A stretch of DNA of 39,170 nt from an uncultured Granulosicoccaceae bacterium (GTDB taxonomy: Bacteria > Pseudomonadota > Gammaproteobacteria > Granulosicoccales > Granulosicoccaceae): positions 1 through 39,170 of the forward strand of contig CALIHW010000156.1 of assembly GCA_938020525.1 (NCBI GenBank), read 5' to 3'. A program made the position numbers and the translations under genes. The notes under the pieces are model-generated. The model was not told the DNA's origin, made no database searches, and worked only from the letters and a program-made list of their open reading frames with translations. Shown one piece after another: positions 25,081 to 33,980 of the stretch (position 1 is the stretch's first letter; each line of letters begins with the position of its first letter).

Positions 25081-27606
25081 TTATGCAGTGACCTTTTCAG
25101 AACTGTCGTCATCAGACTGTTCTTTCGTGGTTTTTGGCGTGGTTTTTGGCGTGGCTTTTTTTGCTGTAGCTTTTTTCTTGGCACTGGCTTTCTTTTTTGA
25201 TGCCTTTTTCTTCTTTGACGCTTTTTTCTTTGAAGTCTTCTTTTTCGCTACGGTTTTTTTCTTGGCGACGGCCTTCTTTTTGGCAGCTGCTTTTTTCTTG
25301 CCCCAACCACGTTTTTCCGGTGCTTCATCAATCAGTTTTTTAGCGGTGGCAAAGTCAATTTCTAGCGGCGCTTCCTTTTGCTCCTTGGTTAGCTTGGCAT
25401 TCTTGCTGCCGTTAGTCAGGTACGCTCCCCATCGACCATTGTGGATCTGAATCTCCGGGTCCTCGTCGAATACTTTGACAACCTTGTTTCGGTCGGCTTC
25501 TTTTTTCTCTTCAACTATTTCAAGTGCGCGTTCAAGTGTGATGGTGTAAGGATCATCATTTTCATCTTTGATGGAAGCATATTTGCTGTCGTACTTTACG
25601 TAAGGTCCAAAGCGGCCGATCGCAACTGTTACCTTTTCTCCCTCAGGAGTTTCACCGAGTTTACGTGGTAGTTGAAAAAGCACCATCGCTTCATCAAAGG
25701 TGATCTTATTCATCTTCTGGCCAGGCCTTAAGCCCGCGAACTTTGGTTTATCTTCGTCTTCCTTGGTGCCTATTTGTACAAACGCGCCAAAACGGCCAAT
25801 GCGAACAGTGACAGGTTTGCCTGATTCCGGATCCTTGCCTAGTTCGCGCGACTGAACAGCTTCTTCGCGTGTAACGTTTTCTTCTTTATCCTGTACCTGG
25901 GCGTTGAACGGATCCCAGAAGTCTTTCATTAAGGGTACCCATTCTTTTTCACCACGGGATACCGCATCAAGTTCGTCTTCAAGGTTGGCTGTGAAATCGT
26001 AGTCAACGTACTTGGTAAAGTGTTTTGATAAAAACTTGTTTACAACACTGCCGACGTCAGTCGGTGTAAAGCGACGGGCATCCATTTCTACATATTCGCG
26101 ATTTTGTAGTGTAGAAATAATGCTTGCGTAGGTAGAAGGTCGGCCAATGCCGTGTTCTTCCAGCGCCTTAACCAATGATGCTTCTGTGTAGCGTGGTGGT
26201 GGTTCAGTAAAGTGCTGCGTCATATTGACTTCATTCAGATCCAGCACATCGCCTTTGTTTAACTCTGGCAGGCGCTTATCGTCGGTGTCACTTTTCTTGT
26301 CATCTTCATCTTCAAGATAAACTTTCATAAAACCCGGGAACTTAACGGTCGAGCCGCTTGCTCTGAAGACGTTCTGTTCATCACCGCAGGCAAACTCAAC
26401 TGATACCTGATCCATTGTTGCATGAATCATCTGGCACGCCATGGTGCGTTTCCAGATCAGTGCATACAACTTGGCTTCGTCAGGTTTTAGTGCAGACTTG
26501 ATGCTTTCGGGAGTTTTTGAAGCATTGGTAATACGAATCGCTTCGTGCGCTTCCTGAGCGTTCTTTGATTTGTTTTTATAAAAATGCGGTGTGTCGGGCA
26601 GATAGTCTTTACCGTATTGCTTTTCAACCTGACCACGGATGTCTGTAATAGCATCCTTTGAAAGGCTGACAGAGTCAGTACGCATATAGGTAATTAAACC
26701 CTCAGCACCATCACCAGTATCAATACCTTCATAGAGTTTTTGTGCTGCACGCATTGTGCGCTGTGCAGAGAAACCAAGTTTTCTTACTCCCTCCTGCTGC
26801 AAGGTTGAGGTGGTAAACGGTGCAACCGGGTTACGCTTGCGTTGCTTCTTCTCAACCATTGAGACAGTGAGTTTGCCGTTGCCGGCTTTTTCAAGCAGAG
26901 TTTTTACTTCCGCTGCACGCTCACCATCGGTGATGGTGAATTGCTTGAACTTTTCACCTTCAAGTGTGTAGAGCCGTGCCACGAATTCTGTTTTGTCTTT
27001 AACAAGATCCGTGGTGACACTCCAGTACTCTTCAGGGTTAAATCTCTCTATTTCTTCTTCACGCTCAACAATCATTCGCAGTGCAGGACTTTGCACTCGA
27101 CCTGCAGACAAGCCGCGGCTGATTTTTTTCCATAGCAAAGGCGATAGATTAAAGCCCACCAGATAATCGAGTGCGCGGCGTGCTTGCTGTGCGTTAACGA
27201 GATCAAAAGACAGTTCCCGCGGATTGGCCACAGCATCCTGAACTGCTGTCTTGGTGATCTCATGGAATACAACCCGTTTCACTTCTTTATCTTTAAGCAG
27301 GCCTTTCTCTTCAAGCAGCTCAACCAGGTGCCATGAGATGGCTTCGCCTTCGCGATCCGGGTCAGTTGCGAGCAGTAGCATGTCTGCTTTTTTCAACGCC
27401 TTGATAATGGCATTGACGTGTTTTTCGTTTCGCTCGATCGACTGGTACTTCATTTGAAAGCCGGATTCGGTATCAACCGCTCCTTCTTTCGGCACCAGAT
27501 CGCGAACGTGCCCGTAAGATGCGAGCACTTCGTAGTCCTTACCAAGGTACTTTTTAATCGTTTTGCCCTTGGCCGGGGACTCGACAATTATCAGGTTTTT
27601 ACTCAT
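25081..27606 (-). CDS. topA: DNA topoisomerase I
   Basis: An 841-residue type IA topoisomerase relaxing negative supercoils. The Toprim domain begins NLIIVESPAKGKTIKKYLG and holds ATDPDREGEAISWHL. The catalytic tyrosine is Tyr307 in GLITYMRTDS. HEAIRITN, HGIGRPSTYASIISTLQNR and QQARRALDYLVGFNLSPLLWKK are present. The C-terminus differs from E. coli: instead of cysteine zinc ribbons it has two or three cysteine-free repeats (VRIGRFGAFVQIG, VAIGRFGPYVKYD, IHNGRWGAYLTNG) and a tail of about 65 residues made mostly of Lys and Ala, which probably binds DNA. It heads the operon with tsaC and hemF. Confidence 0.97.
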   Translation of the reverse strand: MSKNLIIVESPAKGKTIKKYLGKDYEVLASYGHVRDLVPKEGAVDTESGFQMKYQSIERNEKHVNAIIKALKKADMLLLATDPDREGEAISWHLVELLEEKGLLKDKEVKRVVFHEITKTAVQDAVANPRELSFDLVNAQQARRALDYLVGFNLSPLLWKKISRGLSAGRVQSPALRMIVEREEEIERFNPEEYWSVTTDLVKDKTEFVARLYTLEGEKFKQFTITDGERAAEVKTLLEKAGNGKLTVSMVEKKQRKRNPVAPFTTSTLQQEGVRKLGFSAQRTMRAAQKLYEGIDTGDGAEGLITYMRTDSVSLSKDAITDIRGQVEKQYGKDYLPDTPHFYKNKSKNAQEAHEAIRITNASKTPESIKSALKPDEAKLYALIWKRTMACQMIHATMDQVSVEFACGDEQNVFRASGSTVKFPGFMKVYLEDEDDKKSDTDDKRLPELNKGDVLDLNEVNMTQHFTEPPPRYTEASLVKALEEHGIGRPSTYASIISTLQNREYVEMDARRFTPTDVGSVVNKFLSKHFTKYVDYDFTANLEDELDAVSRGEKEWVPLMKDFWDPFNAQVQDKEENVTREEAVQSRELGKDPESGKPVTVRIGRFGAFVQIGTKEDEDKPKFAGLRPGQKMNKITFDEAMVLFQLPRKLGETPEGEKVTVAIGRFGPYVKYDSKYASIKDENDDPYTITLERALEIVEEKKEADRNKVVKVFDEDPEIQIHNGRWGAYLTNGSKNAKLTKEQKEAPLEIDFATAKKLIDEAPEKRGWGKKKAAAKKKAVAKKKTVAKKKTSKKKASKKKKASKKKASAKKKATAKKATPKTTPKTTKEQSDDDSSEKVTA

Positions 27607-27884
27607 TAATTAGAACGCAGGTTTAGATTCGGGGGAACTGTCCGGGTAACTTTTAGCAGGCGACGCAGACATCTGCGAGGATTTTTTGTCTATTAGTTCA
27701 GCGGTCAGCGATGGTGCATCTCGGATGCCAGCAACAGGCTTTTAAACCATATCAGCGCGTAGTGCCAGTGCTGGCAACATTAACAGTTTTTTCGATCTTT
27801 GTTTTTTGTGCTGTTGACGATTACAGGTAAATATTTATAAGTATATGATTTTCATGAATTTAATTTGTTTTTGTATTATCAAAC
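27607..27884. other. AT-rich region upstream of topA
   Basis: A 278 bp gap between dprA and topA on the same strand, AT-rich at 27780-27880. It should contain the topA promoter region. No gene and no convincing terminator for dprA were found. Confidence 0.4.
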
Positions 27885-29072
27885 TCAGGTTGTTCCTGAG
27901 CTGATACGCACAAAATTGCCGCCAGGAATTTTTTTTATTTGTCCCTCGAGCTCTAAATCCAGGGTCATTTGAGTGACGGTGACAATGCCAAGACCACTGC
28001 GAGTGACCAGTTCGTCCAGAGACATCGAGTCGTGACCGAGCACATCCAGCAATGAACGAATGGGATGGTCCGGGACTGGTAGATTCCTGGTTGGTTGATT
28101 CTGGGTCGATTGATTTTGAGTTAGTCGATCCAAGGGCGGTTTACTTGATTTAGACACCGGTTCGTCACTCGGCGCAAATTGTATTTCTTGCGGCAACAGC
28201 GGTGCGATAACCTCCAGAATATCTGCCACCTCTTCAACCAGTGTCGCACCATTCTTTAGCAGTGCGTGGCAGCCTCGGCTTTGTGGGTTATCAATATTGC
28301 CCGGTATCGCAAATACCTCCCGCGCTTGTGAGGTGGCGTGAGCCGCGGTAGTTAACGTACCGCTTTTAAGGGTTGCTTCAACCACTAGCGTGCCGTAGCA
28401 CAGGCCACTAATGATTCGGTTGCGACGCGGGAAAAAACTCGCGTGGGGATTAGTGCCGATAGGGAACTCTGAGATAATTGCTGAACGGCTTGCGATTTCC
28501 TGTGCAAGTTGTTGGTGTTTGGCTGGATAAACGCGATCCAATCCAGTGGCGGTAACGGCGATAGTGTAACCATCTGCTGCAAGCGCCCCGCGATGGGCGC
28601 AACCATCGACACCGAGTGCCATGCCGCTGGTTATCGTTATCCCGTAGTTTGCGAGCTTATGTGCAAACTCAAAAGCATGAGATTCCGCGCTGTGGCTCGG
28701 CTTGCGGCTACCGACAATAGCGAGTTGTGGGGTGCTGAGTACATCTGCATCACCGCGTACGTAAAGTACCAGCGGTGGGTCCGCAATTTCTTTTAACCGG
28801 ATTGGGTATCGATCAGAATCGCGGGTGATGATGGTGCGATCTTCAGCATCGTTCATCCAGTCCAGATCTGTCTGGATGGCTGCTTCATCGACACGCCTCA
28901 TTGACGCGACAACTTTTTCAGGCAAACCGCATTGCTTTAGTTTGCTGTCGGACGCACCAAGGATCGCGTCAATAGTACCGAGGCCTTCAAGCAGTCGGCG
29001 CAACAAACCTGGTCCCAAACCTTTGGCATGTACCAGAGTAAGCCAGGGGTGAAGTGTACTATCGCCGGCCAT
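27885..29072 (-). CDS. dprA: DNA processing protein DprA
   Basis: A 395-residue DprA, which binds incoming single-stranded DNA and loads RecA during natural transformation. N-terminal helix-hairpin-like SAM region (LVHAKGLGPGLLRRLLEGLG), then the Rossmann core at about 105-290: AIVGSRKPS, ITSGMALGVDGCAHRGAL, ISEFPIGTNPHASFFPRRNRIISGL, VVEATLKSGTLTTA, VFAIPGNIDNPQSRGCHALLKNGA. A linker at about 305-335 with repeated TQNQ-like words joins a C-terminal winged helix (SMSLDELVTRSGLGIVTVTQ). Presence of DprA alone does not prove competence. It stands between the LysM gene and topA, a common gammaproteobacterial order. Confidence 0.95.
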   Translation of the reverse strand: MAGDSTLHPWLTLVHAKGLGPGLLRRLLEGLGTIDAILGASDSKLKQCGLPEKVVASMRRVDEAAIQTDLDWMNDAEDRTIITRDSDRYPIRLKEIADPPLVLYVRGDADVLSTPQLAIVGSRKPSHSAESHAFEFAHKLANYGITITSGMALGVDGCAHRGALAADGYTIAVTATGLDRVYPAKHQQLAQEIASRSAIISEFPIGTNPHASFFPRRNRIISGLCYGTLVVEATLKSGTLTTAAHATSQAREVFAIPGNIDNPQSRGCHALLKNGATLVEEVADILEVIAPLLPQEIQFAPSDEPVSKSSKPPLDRLTQNQSTQNQPTRNLPVPDHPIRSLLDVLGHDSMSLDELVTRSGLGIVTVTQMTLDLELEGQIKKIPGGNFVRISSGTT

Positions 29073-29202
29073 CAGGCTGGCTTGCTTTTATGAGTGCAGG
29101 CAACACAACTATCCCGCTATATAGAAGAAAAGAGTTGGGAGTGTAACTGGAGCGCTTCGGTTACTTCAACCGCTGTATTTCACGGTAAGTTGTGTACAAC
29201 GG

Positions 29203-29229
29203 AAAAGGCCACGCAATGCGTGGCCTTTT
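29203..29229. terminator. bidirectional-type terminator between LysM gene and dprA
   Basis: AAAAGGCCACGC and GCGTGGCCTTTT pair perfectly with an AAT loop. It lies 40 bases after the LysM gene stop and 131 bases before the dprA start on the minus strand, so it ends the LysM transcript and dprA has its own promoter. Confidence 0.85.
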
Positions 29230-29268
29230 CGTCAAAAGCGTTTTTGAGTTACCACTAAGTCCGTTTAG

Positions 29269-30528
29269 CTATAGCTCATTGGCCGTCGTGATGACGTTGT
29301 CGTACAGGCTTACTTCTCTTGTTGAAGACATGATTAACGCATAGCTGAGGTGGTCGAAAGTGCGGAACACCATGACTATTCCAGAGTCGTCGCCTTCAAC
29401 GGTAAAGAATTCGCTACGGCTTTGATCAATATCATCGCGAATGACACGTTCGTTGGTCACAACAGAGAAAGTGTCACCCGGTTGAACGCCGTCTGTCTCA
29501 CCCAGGTTCAAGACCACAACCTGATTTTGTCCGGCCTGTGACACGGCATCTACCAGCGAAATAATTTTGCCTGCTTGATTTGTGCTGGCAGCGCGTGGCT
29601 GATAGGAGGCAGGCGCTGGCGCTTCCGCCGCCATTAAGCGATCACCCTTTAATGTTTCGCGAGAGCTGCTGGTAATGATCAGTTTGCTTGGGTCACCACC
29701 TGAGACAAGACTAGCATTGGAAACATGAATTGCTTCATAGCCAAGCACCTCTTCAGTGGTCGGGTCTATCAATTTTTTACCCGGGCGAAAGATGCTGTAC
29801 CGAGAGCCAGCCATGTCGCCACGTGCGTAGATGTGTACACCAGTAGTCGCAATCAAATGACCTTGCTCGGATGCGGCAACATATGGCGCTCTGTTCAGGT
29901 CGCCCTGAGTGACAACCAGCGGCCTGACCAGAAACTGATCGATAATATCTGCCGGAATACTGCCGACAGGTGTGGTTGAGTTGCCAGATGCATTACTGGA
30001 TGCACTGCTGGATGCACGGATCAACTCCAAGCGCGGGCTGCCCTCAACATAAGTGAGTGCAACGCGGTCGCCAGGATAAATCAGGTGCGGGTTTTCGATT
30101 TGCGGATTGACATGCCAGATTTCGGGCCACAACCATGGGCGGTTTAAAAACCGTCCAGAGATATCCCAGAGTGTGTCGCCGCGAACCACTGTGTAGGTAT
30201 CTGGCGCGTTTTCTCTGATCGATCTTTCAGCCAGTTTGCGCAATGCCAGTTTTCTTTGCTTACTGGCAGCCAGCGTACCTTGCGGGCTGATCAGTGGCTC
30301 GGAGCCGGCTGCGGCCTGCATTTCTGCGGCGGCAACATTTTGCCAGTCCTGATCTAGTAGGTCCTGCTCTAGTGAATCCTGATCTGGCAGATCTGCTAGA
30401 AGCGGGTCGGTGGACGGTGCGAGCGATCCTGTCGCACATGACGCTACCAACATGGCAGCAGCGACACTGCATGCGAGTTTAACAGCGCGAGCCGAAGTTC
30501 TGGTTTTCAGCGATTTTTTGAAAGTCAT
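29269..30528 (-). CDS. LysM-domain lipoprotein near dprA
   Basis: A 419-residue lipoprotein. The signal sequence ends in LVASC (Cys31). Residues about 31-110 are acidic and Asp/Leu/Gln-rich, including SLEQDLLDQDWQ. A LysM domain spans about 114-165: YTVVRGDTLWDISGRFLNRPWLWPEIWHVNPQI and IYPGDRVAL. The remainder, with HIYARGDMAGSRYSIFRPG and VVVLNLGETDGVQPGDTFSV, matches the long LysM proteins encoded next to dprA and def in pseudomonads. It probably binds peptidoglycan. The frame opens at 30585, but the ATG at 30528 begins the lipoprotein signal. It is divergent from def. Confidence 0.85.
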   Translation of the reverse strand: MTFKKSLKTRTSARAVKLACSVAAAMLVASCATGSLAPSTDPLLADLPDQDSLEQDLLDQDWQNVAAAEMQAAAGSEPLISPQGTLAASKQRKLALRKLAERSIRENAPDTYTVVRGDTLWDISGRFLNRPWLWPEIWHVNPQIENPHLIYPGDRVALTYVEGSPRLELIRASSSASSNASGNSTTPVGSIPADIIDQFLVRPLVVTQGDLNRAPYVAASEQGHLIATTGVHIYARGDMAGSRYSIFRPGKKLIDPTTEEVLGYEAIHVSNASLVSGGDPSKLIITSSSRETLKGDRLMAAEAPAPASYQPRAASTNQAGKIISLVDAVSQAGQNQVVVLNLGETDGVQPGDTFSVVTNERVIRDDIDQSRSEFFTVEGDDSGIVMVFRTFDHLSYALIMSSTREVSLYDNVITTANEL

Positions 30529-30843
30529 GTTAATCCGTATGGCTATTTGGCCGGCCTTGTTGCCAGTAATTGCACATGCAGTCACTATCGACGCACGTAT
30601 GGACAGGAGTTAGAGAACCAAAAAGAATGCCAAGCATGTGCTGAACGGTCGGATATTTTTAGAATAAACCTGCAAACAGGTCATTAGATCAGTCAAGAAC
30701 CATTGGTCACCGATAAACTAGTGAGGCTATTGGGTTGTTCACAGAACCGGGCGGTGAGCAGTAATACGAAATAATTAAACAGTGGCTTTGATATGTCGGC
30801 CGGACTGCTTACACTAGGCGTTTAGACAAGCTCGTAACAAAGT

Positions 30844-31341
30844 ATGGCCGACCTCGATATATTGATCTTCCCTGATGACCGTTTGCGCCGTGTCGCTACC
30901 GCTGTGACTGACATCGATGATAAAACGCGAACCCTGGTGAGTGACATGCTTGACACCATGTACGCAGCTCCCGGCATCGGTCTGGCAGCAACCCAGGTCG
31001 ATGTTCACGAACGCATTGTGGTAATTGACGTATCTGAAAAGGGCAACGAGCCGCTGACGCTTATAAATCCGGAGATTGTCGTTGCTGAAGGCAGAGCACA
31101 GCATGAGGAAGGGTGTCTTTCGATACCCGGAATCTACGAACAGATCGAGCGCGATGAGCATATCAAGTTCGCTGCAATTGACGTAGACGGCAATCCCTAC
31201 GAGATGGAAGCGGAAGGCTTATTGGCGGTCTGCATACAACACGAGATTGATCACCTCGACGGTAAGCTGTTTGTGGATTATCTGTCGACACTGAAGCAGC
31301 GACGAATCAAAAAGAAGATGTTAAAGCATGAAAAAGAGTAG
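30844..31341 (+). CDS. def: peptide deformylase
   Basis: A 165-residue metal enzyme removing the N-formyl group from new proteins. All three family motifs are intact: GIGLAATQ (44-51), EEGCLSIP with metal ligand Cys91, and QHEIDHLDG with ligands His133 and His137 and catalytic Glu134. A basic C-terminal tail ([14 protein letters not shown]) is typical of the class found in gammaproteobacteria. The start ATG has no strong ribosome site. The expected partner fmt is next on the same strand, but repeat copy C has been inserted between the two. Confidence 0.97.
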   Translation: MADLDILIFPDDRLRRVATAVTDIDDKTRTLVSDMLDTMYAAPGIGLAATQVDVHERIVVIDVSEKGNEPLTLINPEIVVAEGRAQHEEGCLSIPGIYEQIERDEHIKFAAIDVDGNPYEMEAEGLLAVCIQHEIDHLDGKLFVDYLSTLKQRRIKKKMLKHEKE

Positions 31342-31373
31342 CCTCTGACTGCCACACCAAAACTTACCCGTCG

Positions 31374-31678
31374 CTAGCCTTGATTATTCATCAGGCGACA
31401 AGTACATATTGGCGAAATGCTATGTATACAGTCCCAAACCTCTTTTTTAGTGCCTTTTTCAAAATAGCCACGTGTCAATTTGACTCCAGAAGAAAATCTG
31501 GCGTCACGTCTCGGCCCATCCTCTTCGGCACGTGCCGGGCCACGTTATTCAGGCCACGTTTCTCAGACCCCGTTTCCTCAGACCCCGTATCCTCAGGCGA
31601 TTGGCCGACCTTTTTAGCCAGATTTCCTCTGGACGCCATATGTCGTTAGCAATTAGGCTCATAAATAGTCCAGGCTAG
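31374..31678 (+). mobile_element. MITE-like element, copy C
   Basis: A 305 bp, more diverged copy. Ends are CTAGCCTTGATTATTCAT and, reverse-complemented, CTAGCCTGGACTATTTAT. The GACTCCAGA/TCTGGCGTC hairpin is kept with one mismatch. Relative to copies A and B it carries two small tandem duplications, of GCCACGTTxxTCAG near 31548-31575 and of CCTCAGACCCCGT near 31560-31600, and extra bases near the right end (about 31640-31655). It lies between def and fmt in the sense orientation, ending 12 bases before the fmt ATG. Confidence 0.75.
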
Positions 31679-31690
31679 ACCACCAACTCA

Positions 31691-32638
31691 ATGAAACCAG
31701 AAGATTTTCGAATTGTCTATGCCGGGACGCCTGATTTCGCCGTACCGGCATTCGCTGCAATCATCAGCATGGGCTACAACGTAGTTGCGGTCTACACACA
31801 ACCTGACAGGCGTGCCGGGCGTGGCCGAAAGCTGCAAATGAGTCCGGTAAAGAAGTTGGCGATGGAACACGGCATTTCAGTAGAGCAACCGCAGAGCATG
31901 CGCGACGACGATCAACTGGCGGTGCTGCAGAGTTATAAGCCAGACTTAATGGTGGTAGCGGCCTTTGGGCAGATCCTCCCGCTTTCTATTCTTGAAACAC
32001 CGATTCACGGATGCCTCAATATTCACGCATCACTGTTGCCACGCTGGCGTGGCGCAGCACCGATTCAACGCGCTATTGAAGAAGGTGATGCAATATCAGG
32101 TGTCACGATAATGCAAATGGCAGAAGGTCTGGATACGGGTGACATGCTGTTAAAGGCTGAATGCGATATTGAAATAAACACCACCGGTGTGGAGCTGCAT
32201 GACGAGCTCGCGGTGCTTGGTGCAGATGCCTTAATGCAGACTCTGCATTTGCTGCACGATAACAATCTCGACCCTGAAGTGCAGTCTGATGCAGATACCT
32301 GCTACGCGAAAAAAATAGAAAAATCAGAGTCAATTATTGATTGGTCGCAGCCCGCTTTAAAAATACATCGCAAAGTATGTGCGTTCAATGCCTGGCCGGT
32401 GGCGCAGACAATGTTGGATGGTGAAGTGATCAGAGTATGGCAGTCTGAGTTGCCAGAGGCTGTGAGTTGTGAGGGCTTTAAATCAGGTCAGGTGATATCA
32501 GCCGATGGTTTTATAGATGTTGCAACCGGAGATGGTGTGCTTCGCATACACAGATTGCAGCCACCTGGTAAAAAAGCAATGCTGGTAGGTGATTTTTTAA
32601 ACAGTCGGAAAATTGTAGCGGGTATAGCGCTTGGCTGA
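31691..32638 (+). CDS. fmt: methionyl-tRNA formyltransferase
   Basis: A 315-residue enzyme formylating initiator Met-tRNA with 10-formyltetrahydrofolate; E. coli Fmt has 315. N-terminal formyltransferase domain: FRIVYAGTPDFAVPAF, YTQPDRRAGRGRKL, and the catalytic segment LNIHASLLPRWRGAAPIQRAI with Asn and His, followed by GDAISGVTIMQMAEGLDTGDML with the catalytic Asp. The C-terminal OB-like domain (about 205-310) holds IHRKVCAFNAWPVAQT. It begins 12 bases after repeat copy C with no visible Shine-Dalgarno. Its stop overlaps the probable rsmB start by eight bases. Confidence 0.97.
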   Translation: MKPEDFRIVYAGTPDFAVPAFAAIISMGYNVVAVYTQPDRRAGRGRKLQMSPVKKLAMEHGISVEQPQSMRDDDQLAVLQSYKPDLMVVAAFGQILPLSILETPIHGCLNIHASLLPRWRGAAPIQRAIEEGDAISGVTIMQMAEGLDTGDMLLKAECDIEINTTGVELHDELAVLGADALMQTLHLLHDNNLDPEVQSDADTCYAKKIEKSESIIDWSQPALKIHRKVCAFNAWPVAQTMLDGEVIRVWQSELPEAVSCEGFKSGQVISADGFIDVATGDGVLRIHRLQPPGKKAMLVGDFLNSRKIVAGIALG

Positions 32639-33974
32639 TACTGATGTCCGGAAGATGGCGGTCAGAATTCTTACCTCGCTTGTGCGTGATGGTAAGTCCT
32701 TGTCTGACTTGCTGCCTGCTGCACAGCTAGATCTTGAAGCTCGTGAAGCTGCCATGCTTCAGGAGCTGGCTTTTGGTGTCTGTCGCAACTACGGTCAGCT
32801 CGATGCTATTGTTAACGAGTTGTTGCAAAAACCATTGCGCAACAAAGATACAGATGTACGTATGTTGCTGTGGCTCGCACTCTACGAAATAGCCTTTATG
32901 AGAACGCCGGACTATGCGGTCACCAGTTCCTATGTCAGTCTGACGCAAAAAATAAAAAAGAACTGGGCTAAGGGCCTGGTCAATGCAACGCTCAGAAATT
33001 ATCTCCGCAGGGGTGATGAGTTGCTTGAAATAGCAGCCAAAAAAAACCCCCACTCGTTGCCTGAGTGGTTATATAAACGTATCAGTAAAGACTGGCCCGC
33101 TCAGGCGAGTGAAGTCTTTGCTGCGATGAACACCAGAGCGCCGCTAACCTTGCGTGCCAATGTCAGATTGACAGATCGTTCAACACTAAGCGCTAAGTTT
33201 GATGAATCAGGATTGTCTTTTGAGGATTGTGAGCATGCGCCGCAGGGACTGCGCATGGTTGAAGCACCGCCGGTTACTTCGCTTCCCGGGTTTCAGGAGG
33301 GGGAATTTTCGGTTCAGGATCAATCTGCGCAGCTGGCAGCGATGCTGGTGCAACCACAGGCTGGTGAACGAGTGCTTGATGCCTGTGCTGCTCCTGGTGG
33401 TAAGTCATGTCATCTGCTGGAGATCGAGCCGAAGATTAATTTACATTGCCTTGACGATGACGATAAACGTCTCGAGCGTGTCAGGCAGAATCTTGATCGA
33501 TTAAAATTAACAGCAAAAATTCACTGCGCTGATGCGAATTCCCCGGATAAGTGGTGGGATGGTGAAGCCTATGACGCGATCCTGCTGGATGCGCCGTGTT
33601 CTGCAGTCGGCGCGCTGCGTCGACACCCGGATATACGGCTGCTTCGCCGGGAATCGGACATTCGAGCGCTCGCCAGGCAGCAATTGTCACTGCTGAATTC
33701 CCTTTGGCCACTGCTGAAACCCGGCGGGCGACTAATCTATGCGACCTGTTCTGTGTTAAAACAGGAAAATGAACAGTCTGTGGATAAGTTTCTGGCGTCA
33801 GAATCGAGCGCCTCCGAGGTACCGATTGACGCTGAATGGGGTGTTGCTACCTCCCGTGGACGACAGATTCTGCCGGGCCAGCATCAGGCAGACGGTTTTT
33901 ATTATTGTCTGCTCACTAAGGCAAAGTCTGCGGTGCAAACTTCAACAAGCCAATTTTCCCCCAACGCTGCGTGA
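32631..33974 (+). CDS. rsmB: 16S rRNA m5C967 methyltransferase
   Basis: A 447-residue RsmB (Sun/Fmu), methylating C967 of 16S rRNA. The N-terminal NusB-like RNA-binding domain (1-140) includes LQELAFGVCRNYGQLDAIV and LLWLALYEIAFMRTPDYAV. The catalytic domain has the AdoMet loop VLDACAAPGGKSCHLLE (about 246-262), DAPCSAVGALRRHPDIRLLRR with the first cysteine at 323, and the second in IYATCSVLKQENEQSV. The start is uncertain: TTG at 32631 overlaps fmt and gives the usual N-terminal length, while ATG at 32655 is an alternative with GGAAG too close. Translational coupling with fmt is likely. Confidence 0.95.
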   Translation: MADTDVRKMAVRILTSLVRDGKSLSDLLPAAQLDLEAREAAMLQELAFGVCRNYGQLDAIVNELLQKPLRNKDTDVRMLLWLALYEIAFMRTPDYAVTSSYVSLTQKIKKNWAKGLVNATLRNYLRRGDELLEIAAKKNPHSLPEWLYKRISKDWPAQASEVFAAMNTRAPLTLRANVRLTDRSTLSAKFDESGLSFEDCEHAPQGLRMVEAPPVTSLPGFQEGEFSVQDQSAQLAAMLVQPQAGERVLDACAAPGGKSCHLLEIEPKINLHCLDDDDKRLERVRQNLDRLKLTAKIHCADANSPDKWWDGEAYDAILLDAPCSAVGALRRHPDIRLLRRESDIRALARQQLSLLNSLWPLLKPGGRLIYATCSVLKQENEQSVDKFLASESSASEVPIDAEWGVATSRGRQILPGQHQADGFYYCLLTKAKSAVQTSTSQFSPNAA

Positions 33975-33980
33975 TTGAGC

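Noticed and set aside
25081..25450. Phe-rich plus-strand frame of 136 codons opposite the topA tail
   Set aside because: It is the mirror of the lysine-rich codons (AAA/AAG read as TTT/CTT) of the topoisomerase tail.
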